A stretch of 64,000 nt of DNA from Vitellaria paradoxa (Eukaryota; Streptophyta; Magnoliopsida; Ericales; Sapotaceae), in assembly GCA_019916065.1 (NCBI GenBank), contig CM034234.1:12010520-12074519 (forward strand). Direction: 5' to 3'. The notes below the pieces were generated by a model. The model searched no databases, was not told the DNA's origin, and saw nothing but the letters and a program-made list of their open reading frames with translations. Shown in pieces: positions 22,841 through 36,870 of the stretch. The first letter of the stretch is position 1, and each line of letters starts with the position of its first letter. The translations under genes were made by a program, and so were the position numbers.

Positions 22841-23939
22841 ACTTGGTATTGGGCTTTCTATGATCCATTTTTTGTCCCGGGAAGCCTCAGATAACAGAGA
22901 TCTGGATGCTCGTTGATCCATTCTGTTAGATCCAACTTCATTTTGGGCTTTCCATGATCCATTATCAGTCAGAGTAAAGCCTCAAATAAAAGACGATTTC
23001 GTCCTCTTGCAGTTGTTTCTGTTTGCATTTTTTACAACACAATCAAACACTTACCCATTTAAAAAAAAAAAAAAAAAAAACTAAACTTAAAACAATTTTA
23101 GTGATTTGTCTGTTTTTGGGTAACATTTTTAGGAAGACGTTTTTCATGTTGTCTTGTAAAATTTTTCGTTATTAATAGTGTGCGGTCGCAGTGCCAAATT
23201 TTGGTGCCAAAAAAAAAAAAAAATAAATAAATTTTAAATTGTTGAGTGTTTATTTTGTTCGTCGAAAAGTATCAAATTTCGGTAAAAGTTAAAAAAATTG
23301 GTAAAAATTGAAAAAAATTAAAAAAAGTCAAGATTTTTAATGTAGGGAAAGTTGAAAAAATTTTGAAAAATTAGATAAAATTAGATATTTTTTACCAAAT
23401 TTGACACTCCAAATACGCACAACCCACAAATATAATTGTAGTATAAGATATAAATATATATACACACACAACTGTCTATAAAATTTTCATATATTATTGA
23501 TGTCTCCAGTGGCTAATTCACAGAGTCAACCACCTATGAGCGTTGAATTGTGTTCCCATTTTTGCAAATTTGGAACAGATTTTGGTCAAATTCTGAAATA
23601 TTTGAGAGTAAATTTACTTTTATCGACTATGTGTAATATTATAATGATTAATTAAAATGTAGTATCAATAATTTTGAAATAACTTGCTATTAGGGTTCCA
23701 TTTGGGGTGACAAAAAATTTTGAAAAATAATAAAAAATACTAAAAAATTTTAAAAATTATCTACTTTTTATCTCACTGCATAAATTACGAACTCATAAAT
23801 TATCTAAATTTATCTTTTTTTATTTTACTTTTTGTCACTCTAAACACATCCTAAATATAATTAATGAATATGTATAAAATTATTTTACAAAATTTATGTC
23901 CAGGTCGAACAATATAATCGTATATTTCTTTTGGTTTTT
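22841..23939. repeat. Dispersed duplication, copy A (copy B at 58648-60919)
   Basis: Collinear similarity runs from 'gctttctatgatccatttt' to 'aatataatcgtatatttcttttggttttt'. Copy A is shorter because copy B has received a SINE, a 1.16-kb TIR element and, at its right border, a Copia LTR. Copy A preserves the empty sites at 23035-23056 and 23081-23100. It has its own MITE at 23694-23852. No gene was recognised in either copy. Confidence 0.8.
23694..23852. mobile_element. MITE, same family as 2623-2760
   Basis: It runs from ggttccatttggggtgac to gtcactctaaacacatcc, with the family core 'ctactttttatctcactgca' and 'attacgaactcataa' inside. Terminal repeats are imperfect. Confidence 0.6.
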
Positions 23940-24096
23940 GTTTATTTTATTGTAATTTTTTTCTTTTGAAAAACCTTCTTTGTATAATTAATTTTTATTA
24001 TGGAAATATTGCTTAAATGGACAGCGTGGTAAAAAAAAAAAAAAAAAAATCAGCTCCATGATATTTATTTTTCTCAAGTTAATTTGATCATTCTTT

Positions 24097-24235
24097 CAAT
24101 TTTTTTTTTAACTTAAATCGACTTATACGTATCTCGATAAATTTCTTGAGAACTGGAGTTAAAAACTGATTAAATCCTCCAGTGATATTAAAAAATTCAA
24201 ACTAATTATCACTAAAGTAAACTTAAATTTTTTCC
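24097..24235 (-). mobile_element. Degenerate Au-like SINE
   Basis: On the minus strand it contains 'atcactggaggatttaatc', 'aactccag' and 'atcgagatacgtataagtcg', matching the 91-243 copy in order, and an A-tail (T-run at about 24097-24110 on the plus strand). No target duplication could be found. Confidence 0.45.
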
Positions 24236-24239
24236 AATT

Positions 24240-26160
24240 ACGTTGCCAATTAGCTACTAGTTGCACTCCTTCAAGTCACTCACATGCTTATCATCACAAA
24301 TCCCTCAAAGAATCTCTAGAGTTGACCATTCATTTGGTTTATATATATATATATATATATGTCTGTGTGTGTGTATGGCCACGTTTTGCTTGTGAAAATG
24401 TGATTGGGCAACTGAATATGAAACCTTGATTTAATTAATTTTTAATGCATAGAACAGAAAAGCATAAACAATATAGAATATGAAACTATACACACACCCG
24501 TATATATAATATTCCTAATTAAATGTCCATTTGTTCATTTGGAAAACGCTGAAGACTTTCCTGCAACTTTATTTATTTATTTTTTGGGGGCGTGCTTGCC
24601 ACTTTCCATTTATGCTTTTTGTACTTCTGAGAAGGAGACCTAAAAGAGAACCACAAAAAACAAATATACATATACATATAATGTTCCTCTCTCTCTCTCT
24701 CTATATATATGTATATGTCCCCCATGTGTGCATATGAAGTAGGGTTTTAGTAATACAAACTGTGTGCAGTCGTTTTTGATTGGGTTTTGACCAAAAGTTA
24801 TACACTTGCATATGTGTCGTCCGTGTCTCCGTGATGCTTTTTTGACTGTCTATCTGGCACCCTGTAAAATGGATCAGCACTAACCTTATAAATACACTTT
24901 AATTTTCTTCTCTCGTTATCCTATAATAGATTGATCAATATATATATATATATATATAAACTAAAAGATACATGCATCAATTATACTGTGAATTAAAACT
25001 TTTGTCACCCCAGTAAAAAGATTCCTTTATTAATTATTTTCTTATGTTTATTTTATTTTATTATTTTTTTTGAGGCCTCTGCACTTGCTTGTGTTTGGGG
25101 ATTTTCTATTAAAGATTATGTTAATATTGGATGATAAATATTTTTCAAGTAAAAGCATTTTTAACCAAATTATAACATGAAGATATAAGGGATACTTTTT
25201 TTTGGCATAAATAATATCTTGACAGTTCAATTTGTTCAAAAATTTGTACCAATAAAATATTTAAGTAAAAATGATATAATTTTTTTTCTTACCAAATTAA
25301 AGTAAGCTAATGAGAGGAAATTAATAAATTAAAAAGAGAGAGAGAGAGAGAGAGAGAACAGTTTGAACCTGATTTTGACATTTTATTTTAGTAAAAAAAC
25401 AATTTTAGTTGAAAAAAAAAATTAAATCTCTCCAGTTAACTAAAAGCATTACCCATTTTAATTTGATCCATGCCGAACGAAACGTGAATTTTTACTTCTC
25501 GAAATACAAGGGTTAAATTCGACTTAAACGATAAATAAAAGATAGTTTACCCACTATTTAAAATTACATAAAAAATAAATAAATAAATGTGATTCAGCTA
25601 TTATTTAATGATAACAGACACTGTACAAAATGCAAAATTTTTGGTGTCCTGGGTAAATTTACTAACAATGTGTCCCAACAGGATTAAACAAGAATTTCAG
25701 TATATATATAATATCACCCTAGGGGGTTAGATGAGTTAATTTTGCTTTGAGAGTTAAGGGTTTACCACCCAAGCCCCCAAGTTCTATTTCTCTCTCCTAA
25801 CAACTTTTTGGACGGGCGCAAAGTACAGCCAGGCTGCACATGTTGAGGGATCTCAGAAGTTTGTAGGCATGCATGTACATAAAAAAGAAACTATGGGGCA
25901 TGGTTCTACCATCACCGTTCCTGCCCATTATTAGGATTAGTTGCATTATGATTAGGTAAATATGTACATATGCCTACTTGTTACAATATTATAACCTTCC
26001 ACCGTCAGATTTCTATGAAACACACATGGGCATATATATGCCTATCAGTAGAAGAACAATAATTCAATTAGATGCCCTTCAAAAACGATGTTCTCTTCGT
26101 GAGGTTTGACTTTGCACGTCACCAGCGCTTTCTATCCACCTACCCCCCTCTCTCTCCTTC
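24240..26160. other. Intergenic DNA upstream of the peroxidase
   Basis: No gene is seen. It contains (TA)n runs near 24337-24360 and 24937-24957, (CT)n near 24686-24700 and (GA)n near 25336-25358. The last few hundred bases are presumed peroxidase promoter. Confidence 0.5.
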
Positions 26161-26166
26161 TCTTCC

Positions 26167-26175
26167 TATATATAT
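26167..26175 (+). promoter_or_regulatory. Candidate TATA box of the peroxidase gene
   Basis: ctatatatatc lies about 130 bases upstream of the start codon, in C/T-rich context, giving a plausible short leader of about 100 bases. A longer (TA)n run at about 26252-26274 is within the presumed leader and less likely to be the promoter element. Confidence 0.4.
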
Positions 26176-26303
26176 CGTCAATCTGTGTTGCAAACCATTC
26201 ATCTCCTTCTCTCCTGTCGCCATATCAATCCTTTTAGCCCGTATCAGTACAGCATATATATATATATATATATATTTATTTATTTATAAGAAAATTAAAG
26301 CCA

Positions 26304-28228
<1,925 letters not shown>

Positions 28229-28757
28229 AATCTAGGGGGTTGGGGGGGGGCTTTATTTATTATTAATTTTTTTTAAAAGAAAATGAAAATAGTTGAAACA
28301 TATGTTTGGTTTTAAAGAATTTTTTTTTTTTGAAAAAAACTACTTTCATTTTAAAATATATATATATATATATATTTCAAAGCAAACAGCAATGTGATTT
28401 CAATTTCGCAATTAAAAGTTGAGTTGGGTTCCTAAATTCAAGTTTGGTTTTCCCAAAGGAGCTGTATCTCGTTGGCCTCTCTGATATTCGTCAATTGAAT
28501 TGAAATACTGTAAACTTCCTATTTTATTTTAATTTTTTTGTTTTTAAAATAATGATTACCGAGACAAGTTATATTTTTGTGTATACATCATTTATATAAA
28601 AAACCATTACACTAATAATGCATGTATCAAAATTAATCTCAATGAAGAAACTCCTATAGAGTTTAAGTACTAATGTTCATTTCTATGTTTCATTAACAAA
28701 AATGACATTTTGATCATAAAATATTCTAGAATAATGAGGCATTGCTATGATTAGCCA
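28229..28757. other. Peroxidase 3' flank
   Basis: Presumed 3' untranslated and intergenic DNA with a G-run just after the stop codon and a (TA)n run at about 28357-28374. No gene seen. Confidence 0.5.
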
Positions 28758-29800
28758 TGTTGAAATAAAAATAAAAGACAAAAAATAGAATTCGGGAGGA
28801 AATATAAAATTTACATTTTGTAAGATATATTATGAAGGTAAAGAAGAAACCTTTAAATAGGTTTATAATGAGAAGTATATATAGTAATAGTTTACAAACT
28901 AAAATAAAACTATATACATATCAAAATAAAACTAACACTTACTAAATATTAAAATACAGAATATTCTAATATACGTAATATATATAAATAATATATTATA
29001 ACTTAATATAAAATATCTTATCACCCTCCCTCAAACTCAAGTTGGTAACCAACTTGAATTTGGAAATAAAATTCGGGGAGGGAATATAAAGTTTACATCA
29101 CCAACTTGAGTTTGAAAATAAAATTCAGGGAGGAAATATAAATTCTACATCTTGTGATATATATCATAAAAATAAAGAAGAGACATTTAAATAGATTTAC
29201 AATGAGAAGTATGTATAGTACTAATTTATATACTAAAATAAAACTAGTTATTTACTAAATATTAAAATTTAAAATATTCTATTATAGGTAATATATATAA
29301 ATAATATATCATAACCTAATATAAAATATTCTAACATCCTCCCTCAAACTCAAGCTGGTTCAAGTTGGTAAACCAACTTGAGTTTGGAAATAAGAGTATC
29401 CGAAAAATAGCTGAATCGGATAGCAGAACAAACAGTAAATGTAAAATCTAAAGTTAGGCGGCTATTATAGCGACGAAGTTTTGACAGTGAGTTCCTTAAA
29501 GAATTTTGTTGCCACTAGTATGATTTTTTTTCGAAATAGAGATCAAAAAATAACAAAATAGAATATATAGTAGGCAAAGAAGGAACAGGAAAGATAAAAT
29601 TAAAAAACGTCAGAAACAAACAGTAGCATCTTACTCTCTAAAGTTTACGGCTAATAAAAAAGACTGACATATGTTGGTATATTACAAGAACAGTACTGTG
29701 AATAGGATAGATAATATAATACTGAGATATTATCCTAAATAAAAAGTTTATTGAGATAATGACATACAAAAAAACAAATGTCAGAATCAAAATAAGAAAG
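28758..29800 (-). mobile_element. Truncated Copia-type element with two LTR copies
   Basis: Read on the minus strand, the purine-rich track GAGTTTGAGGGAGG precedes TG at two places, marking the starts of LTR-like units at 29336 and 29023. The unit at 28758-29023 is bounded by tgttgaaa and tcttatca on the plus strand (TG...CA). The unit at about 29110-29336 is similar but shorter at its far end. Between them is a second polypurine segment and a shortened repeat of the LTR end ('attcggggagggaatataaag'). 29337-29800 is the non-coding internal tail. No pol remnant is kept. The element stops abruptly at 29800 against the next Copia LTR. Confidence 0.65.
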
Positions 29801-30262
29801 TGTTCTGAAATTAAAATAAAATATTCTTTATATATGATGAAAACAATCATTATTACCCAGATCTTATTCACATTGAATCATCAAGAAAATAAATTATTAT
29901 GGAAGCATATTTGAATCCATGGCTGCAATTTCTTGGTTCTTGATCTTCCAAGTCTATACGGCGGTTTCTATTCCTAATTCTCTCTGATGATAAGATGTCA
30001 GAATGATTAGAAAACCCTACGTATGACCTGGGGACCATAACCTATTTATATTAATTGTAAAAGCCAACTTCTATTTGGCCCATCATAAAATAGAAATATA
30101 GGCTTAGGTATCTACACATTATAAAGCCCATACAATATGAAATGTTATAAAGCCCAAAACTTTAAAACCTTATCAGACCACTTCAAATGGGCTAAACCTT
30201 TATGATAACCTATAACACATAATTAATAACATATTTGGCCCACGATTGATTATTTTCCAACA
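29801..30262 (-). repeat. 3' LTR of the Copia element
   Basis: Begins tgttctgaaat and ends ttttccaaca on the plus strand. It pairs with 35757-36221. A 42-base piece of the same terminus is found alone at 58391-58432. Confidence 0.92.
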
Positions 30263-33200
30263 ATCTCCTACTTGGGCTAGATATGTTAATTTATAGTTGT
30301 GCATTATAAAAGTAACATTATGAGCTCAAAATTTGTTATCATTACCAAACATTTCTATACAATCTGGTCCATCAATTATATCAATATAGGATTAAAGCGG
30401 CTTTCGTTATATGTATCATAACTAAACCCATCAATAGTCACGTATATTAATATATTCAACGACATAGAACAAGTATGGATATGTAGCATAGAAATTACAT
30501 GTAATGTGATCCAAATATGCCTATTTCCAACTGGTCCAACTTTGTTCTTTAGTGAGATCACAGTAAATATATTCTGAGTGCAAATAAACTATATACTTTA
30601 TTCTGTAGAAAATATATCCATAAAATGTGTTTACAACTGAAAAGCATCCAAATACAAATTCCCACTAAACCAACATATCATCAAGTGATACAACGTCCAT
30701 ATGACCTACGTGCTCATGAAAGACCTTGGGTGGTAAGTCTTTAGTGAGCGGATCTGTAATCATAGAGTTTGTGCCAATATGCTCTATAGACACCTGATCA
30801 CTCTGAACTCTCTCCTTAACAACTAGGAACTTGATGTCTATGTGTTTAGACTTCGAAGAGCTCCTATTGTTGTTGGAATACAGCACAGCTTACTTATTGT
30901 CACAAAATAACTTTAATGGCCTTTCAATACTATCTAAAATTCGCAGCTCAGTGACAAAGTTCGGCAGCCATATTCCATGATTGGATGCCTCATAACAAGC
31001 TATGAACTCCGCTGCCATAGTAGAAGAAGCTATGAGTGTTTGCTTAGCACTCCTCCAGGATATAACTCATCCAGCCAGCAAATAGATATAACTTGACGTG
31101 GATCTCTTACTGTCTTGGCATCCAGCAAAATCGGACTCAAAAAACCCAATGATCTCCAACTGATCCGATTTCTTATATGTGAGCATGTAATCCTTTGTTC
31201 TCTGTAAGTACCTCATAACTCGTTTGGCTACTTTTTAAAGATCCATCCCAGGATTGCTTAAATATCTGCCTAGCATTCCAACAATGAATGCTATATTCGA
31301 ACGAGTACAAACTTGAGCATACATTAGACTTCCAACAGCTGACGCGTAGGGAATCTTTTGTATCTCCTTAACTTCAAGGTCATTCTTAGGGCACTGATTG
31401 AGACTGAATTTGTCTCCCTTAGCGACAAGGGTGTCACTTGGTTTATAATCCTGCATGCCAAATCTTTTAAGTACTTTATTAATATAGGCCTTTGTGATAA
31501 TCCAAGAGTACCCCGAGAGCGATCTCGATGTATTTGGATCCCTAAAACAAAAGATACATTACCAAGGTCTTTCATCTCAAAATTCTTTGATAGAAATCTC
31601 TTAGTTTCATGCAACATGCCCTTATCATTTGTGGCAAGCAATATGTCATCAACATATAAAACCAGTAAAATATACTTACTCTCACTAAACTTATGATACA
31701 CACAATCATCCATATCATTTACCTCAAAACCAAAGGAGATAATTACTTGATGAAATTTGTGGTACCACTGACGGGAAGCTTGTTTGAGTCCATAGATGGA
31801 TTTCTTTAATTTGCAAACCATATCCATTGGGTTTTCCGATACAAAGTTTTCTGGTTGCACCATATAGATCGTTTCATTAATGTCACCATTAAGAAACGCC
31901 GTCTTAACATCCATCTGATGTAGCTCAAGATCAAAATGTGCAACAAGCGCCATAATAGTTCTAAAAGAATCTTTCGTAGAAACCGGAAAGAAAGTCAATG
32001 CCCTTCTTTTGGGTAAAGCCTTTTGCTAGAAGACGAGCCTTATATCTTTCCACATTACCATTTGAATCCCTTTTGGTTTTTAAATATCCATTTACAACCA
32101 ATGGGTTTCGCACCTTCTGGTAATGGAACAAGATCCCAAACTTTATTGTCTTGCATAGACTTATACTCCTCATTCATGGCATCAATCCACTGTTGAGAGT
32201 TGGAACCCTACATGGCCTGATGAAAGTTGATTAGATCATTTTCTCCCATTCTAATATCTTTCTCTTGTTCTTGGAGAATACTATATAATGATCTGGGATA
32301 GCACTTCTCCTTTCTCTCGTGAATCTCCTTAGTTCTTGAGGTTGTTGATTTTGTTCTTCTGGAATCATTACCTCATTCTGAATGGGAGGTTGTTCAACAT
32401 TGCCTTGTTGAGGTTCCTGATTTCCTTTTTGATCAATGACAGGTATAGAAGCCTACACATTATCATAAATAATAGTAGAAATCGAAATCGATTCCTTCTC
32501 AAAGATAATGTCTTTAACCTTATTACTCCCCCCAAAATCAACATCCTCAAAAAATGTTGCAGTTCTCATTTCAAAAAATTGACCTGAGTATGGGATCATG
32601 AAATTTGTAACCCCTAGATCGCTCAAAATAACCAATAAAGTAACTGCTCACTGTTTTGGAGTCCAATTTATTTTCATATAGCCTATAAGGCCTTGCCTCA
32701 GCTGGACATCCCCAAATGTAAAAATGCTTTAAACTAAGCCTTTTGCCTGTCCAAAGCTCATAAGGTGTTTTAGCAGCTGCTTTAGTTGGTACTCTATTAA
32801 GAATATAAGCTGCAATCTTTAGTGCTTCTCCCCAGAGTGATTTTGGTAAAGTAGAATGACTAATCATACTCCTTACCATATCTTTTAGAGTTCTGTTTCA
32901 TCTCTCAGCTACACCATTCATGCTAGGGATCCTGGCATGGTGTACTGTGAAATGATTCTACACTCCTCTAGGAATTTAGCAAATGGTCCTGGACGTTGTT
33001 CCCCTAAACCGTCATATCTACTGTAGTACTCACCACCACGATCAGATCTGATGCTCTTAATTAGTTGATTTTCAACCTCAGCTTTAAAAGCTTTGAACAC
33101 GTCTAGTGACTGAGACTTCTCGTGAATGAGATATAGGTACCCATAGCGTGAGTAATCGTCTATAAATGATATAAAATATTGTTGAACATTCCAAGAAACT

Positions 33201-33742
33201 GTAGGAAATGGTCCACAAATATTCATATGTATCAATTCTAACACGTCTGAAGTTCTGTTGGCAACTAATCTCTTAGTTTTGGTCTGTTTTCCCTTAATGC
33301 AATTAATGAAGATATCAAAGTCTGAAAAATCAAGGAAATCCAAAATTTCATTAGACACAAGTCTTCCAATTCTATCTTTTGAGATATGACCCAATTGCTT
33401 ATGCCATAATGATGCTTAATTTTCTTTGTTTAATTTGTGTTTATTACCACGTGATTCCACATGCAAGGTTTCATTAGATGATGCAATAGTATCAAGCAAG
33501 TATAAGTTATCATATGCACATAATGAACCAATACCAATAACATTTGAATTCAACGAAAGACTAAACTGATTGTTTCCAAATGAACAATAATATCCAGATT
33601 TGTCCAACAAAGAAACAGAAACCAAATTCCATCTAAAAGATGGTACAACAAAAGTGTCTTTCAAATCCAAATAATAACCAGTTCCTAATAATGACCTAAA
33701 AGTGCCTATTACATTAACTTCCACCAATTTGCCATCTCCCAC
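30263..33742 (-). pseudogene. Copia pol remnant (PR-IN-RT-RNaseH)
   Basis: Broken polyprotein, read from right to left. 33416-33742 is the region after the protease. 32918-33394 holds the GAG-pre-integrase motif (HKQLGH...) and the integrase core with DDYSRYG and SDRGGEY. 32571-32879 is the integrase C-terminal part ([16 protein letters not shown]). 31324-32173 is reverse transcriptase, with KARLLAKGF, QMDVKTAFLNG and the active-site YVDD. 30665-30920 is RNase H with KSKHIDIKF, preceded by an in-frame stop after DNK. Several frameshifts separate these blocks. It cannot make a functional polyprotein. The domain order IN before RT identifies Copia rather than Gypsy. Confidence 0.93.
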
Positions 33743-33839
33743 AAAGATTATCTTTCACCATCATTTGGCTTTTGGTAGCTCAGGCAATCCTGCATAAAAA
33801 CACTTATGTGAATAGTAGAACCAGAATCTAACCATCAAG

Positions 33840-34695
33840 TGTTTCTAGGTACTGAAGCTAAATTAACCTCAGAACATACCAAAGTAAGAATTGTACATTT
33901 TTTTGCACACCAAACGTAATATTTGGCACAATCCCTCTTCACATGTCCAGTCTTATTGCAAACGAAGCAGCTCTCATTGTTCAGCTACTGTTTCTTTTAT
34001 GCTGGACCCTTAGTAGCAGCTTCATATTCTTTCTTTCTTTTCTTGCCCTCATCTTTAGAAGTGCTTGCCAAGTGAGCACTTTCAGTTCTGTCTTGCTTCA
34101 ACCTTTCTTCCTCTTGCACACAATATGAAATAAGCTCATTTAGAGACCATTTCTCTTTCTGGCAGTTGTAACTGACCGTAAAGTGACTAAATTGTGTAGG
34201 AAGCGAGATCAATACCAAATGCACGAGCAAGTCATCAGACAGCTCAAGCTTTAGTCTCTTAAGTTTTGAAGCAATATAAGACATCTCCATGATGTATTCC
34301 CTTATGTTCCCCTTACCTTTATACTTCATTGAAATCAAGCTTTGCAAAAGCATGCTTGTTTCAATCTTATCGTTTTTCACAAAACGTATCTCAATTTCGG
34401 TAAGGAACTCCTTGGCATTAGTTATCCCCTCAGATAGTGCGTCCCCAAAGGCTTCCGAAATGCCACGCTCAATGATCATAAGACTCATGCGATTTGAGCG
34501 ATCCCACTTCTCAAAGTTCCTCTTTTCATCAGGTGAACTTTCATTCGTAAGAGAAGCAGGTTGCTCAACCCTAAGCGTAAGGTCCAGATCTATGCAGCCA
34601 AGAACAATTAATATGTTCTCTTTCCAATCCCTAAAGTTTGTTCCATTCAGTATAAGAATTGAATTTATGTTGGCAGATATAATAGTAGCAGACAT
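33840..34695 (-). pseudogene. Copia gag remnant with zinc knuckle
   Basis: The 232-residue open part (33997-34695) starts MSATIISANINS and has the Copia-type capsid region (NFRDWKENILIVLG, LMIIERGISEAF, EYIMEMSYIASKL). Two in-frame stops follow GPA, after which the frame continues into a CCHC zinc knuckle (CFVCNKTGHVKRDC, about 33930-33972). The knuckle and capsid were therefore once one protein. Confidence 0.9.
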
Positions 34696-35756
34696 ATTAG
34701 CTGTATTGAGAACAAAATAATGAAATAAAAATCATGTTCACATTAATATACATAATTATTAATCAATAAATTCAAATAATGGTAAGCCCCAACTCAAGAT
34801 ACCCAGCACAACATTAATATCAAGTCTTTAGACAGTAATATTAATTGTAAGTGGTACTCTTGTTGTAGTGATTAAACATTGACAATAACTTATGTCAAAT
34901 AATAAGCCCATCTTTGGATTGACTTATTACTCACATGAAAACCTAATAATTGCCACATGTTTACCACTATAGGTGTGTATTCAATTTGGCCAAATATTAA
35001 CCTTCCTTTGGGCCGGCTAATACCCGCATGAATAAATACACACACGACTATCTAATTATTTCCAATAAACTAATCTTCACAAAAGAGGTCACTTTGGTGA
35101 CATATTGTGTCAACTAGCCTATTTAGAATATTAGACAAACATAAGTAGTAAAGTGACATACCATTATTTGAATTTATAATTATTTCCTTAATTAATTAAT
35201 TATTTATTATTTGAGATTATGAAAATAAAATCGAAAAAGCCAACAATAATTTAATCAATGATAAAAAGAAAAAAGATGCTACCACCATGAAAACATTAAT
35301 GGTCCTGTTGCTAGGTGACATGAAGAATTATATTTCAAGAATCCCTGAAGAGTCAGACTAAAAGTTTCATTTATCCGTTACTTATTTCAAATCAATCCAA
35401 GTTTCATATGCACACAAACATATATATATATATAATATTAACTTGATTAGTTGATGGATTGAAGGCTCAAAGAGAATTGATACACGTGTAAACCCATACT
35501 AATGGCTAGAGAAATTTTCATATTGCCATTGATTGGCGATCTAAATCCATAGGTTACCAAGCTTTGGCGGCGACGGCCGTATGACCCAAAAAAAAATTAT
35601 GAATTTAAAAAAAAAAAACTTAAAATTAATCACCAAAATTTTAAACCCTAGCCATCAAATCTCAACAAAACAAAACAACCATAGTCAAACAATTATAATA
35701 ATAAAACAGTTGTGATCATTCTCAATGATTCAACAATGAATTGCTCTAATACCACT

Positions 35757-36221
35757 TGTTATGAAATTAAAATAAAAATATTCTTTATATATGATGAAAA
35801 CAATCATCATTACTCAGATCTTATTCACATTGAATCATCAAAAAAATAAATTATTGCGGAAGCGTACCTGAATCAATGGCTGTAATTTCTTGATTTCTGA
35901 TCTTCCAAGTCTATACGGCGGTTTCTATTTCTAATTCTCTCTGATGATAGGATGTCAGATTAATTAGAAAATCCTACGTATGACTTGGGGATCATAACTT
36001 ATTTATATTAACCGTAAAAACCCAACTTTTATTTGGCCCATCATAAAATAGAAATATGGAGTTAAGTATCTACACATTATAAAAGCTCATACAATATGAG
36101 ATGTTATAAAACTCAAAACGTTAAAACCTTATCAGACCACTTTAAATGGGCTAAACCTTTATAATAACCTATAATACATAATTAATAACATATTTGACCC
36201 ACAATTAATTATTTTCTAACA
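35757..36221 (-). repeat. 5' LTR of the Copia element
   Basis: Begins tgttatgaaat and ends ttttctaaca on the plus strand. It abuts TIR-coding sequence at 36222, and the primer-binding site lies directly to its left. Confidence 0.92.
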
Positions 36222-36571
36222 ACGTCGTAAAAAATTGACAAAACAATTTATTGGAATGACTTCTAACAGACCATGATCTTCACGAGCTCGTCGAGGCACC
36301 ACTCTGATGCAGCATAATTTTTTGAGAATATGACGAGTGAGATTCTCGATTCCTCAATTGCCTTCGGAAGTTGGGACTTGATATTTTCTCCTCTGCTGAG
36401 CTTCGTGTCGTCCCTGAATGTGGAAATACCGCGTCGCTCTAGAGCAGCTAACAGATGATCGGTGAAGTTCTTGCGAGTATCGACGCCGCTGAAACTTAAG
36501 AAGAACACGTCATATTTCGGTTGTGGTGGGAAGTGAGAAGATGAGGGAGAAGAGGAGGCTATTGTTTTCAA
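36222..36571 (-). pseudogene. Truncated TIR exon of a TNL gene
   Basis: The 102-residue open part (36263-36571) reads like the TIR of the complete gene at 43989-48692: KYDVFFLSFSGVDTRKNFTD, then TKLSRGENIKSQLPKAIEES and SEWCLDELVKIM. One residue is inserted (VFFLSF). The frame ends at VC*, but the DNA similarity continues to 36222 (region corresponding to FRQIVLPIFYDV), where it meets the Copia LTR. Nothing matching the rest of the TIR, the NB-ARC or the LRR is found beyond the retrotransposon. The start codon context differs (MKTIASSSPSSS). Confidence 0.88.
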
Positions 36572-36724
36572 AGAGGCAGCCGTACAGTAATGTCAAATCA
36601 AAGATGACCCAAAGTAGGGTGGACTATGTACCTGAAAGACTGGTAGAATGTGGAGCTAGGGGTGATTGGTAATTTATGTGATGATGAGGTTGATATTTTA
36701 GTTAAATTTAGGTTCCATATAGAA

Positions 36725-36870
36725 TAAGAAGAAAATTTTAAAATGGTGGAAAATATTTAAAAAATATTAAAATTATTTATTTTTTATCTTACTACACGAT
36801 TTACGAACTTATAATTTATTTTATTTTATCTGATTTCATCTAATTTTTTATCACTTCAAACGCACCCTTA
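36725..36870. mobile_element. MITE, same family as 2623-2760
   Basis: It has the core 'ttattttttatcttactacacgatttacgaacttataa' split by small changes, and ends tttttatcacttcaaacgcaccc. The left end has decayed. Confidence 0.55.

Larger units (their letters stand above)
29801..36221 (-). mobile_element. Full-length decayed Copia retrotransposon
   Basis: Two direct repeats, 29801-30262 and 35757-36221, are the LTRs (462 and 465 bases, TGTT...AACA, about 45 differences counted by eye, near 10%). In minus orientation the right LTR is the 5' one. Next to it, TGGTATTAGAGC (complement at about 35744-35755) is the usual Copia primer-binding site for initiator tRNA-Met, and AAGTAGGAGAT beside 30263 is the polypurine tract. 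Gag, protease region, integrase, reverse transcriptase and RNase H follow in Copia order. All coding parts carry stops or frameshifts. No target-site duplication: gaaag on the left, acgtc on the right. Confidence 0.93.
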
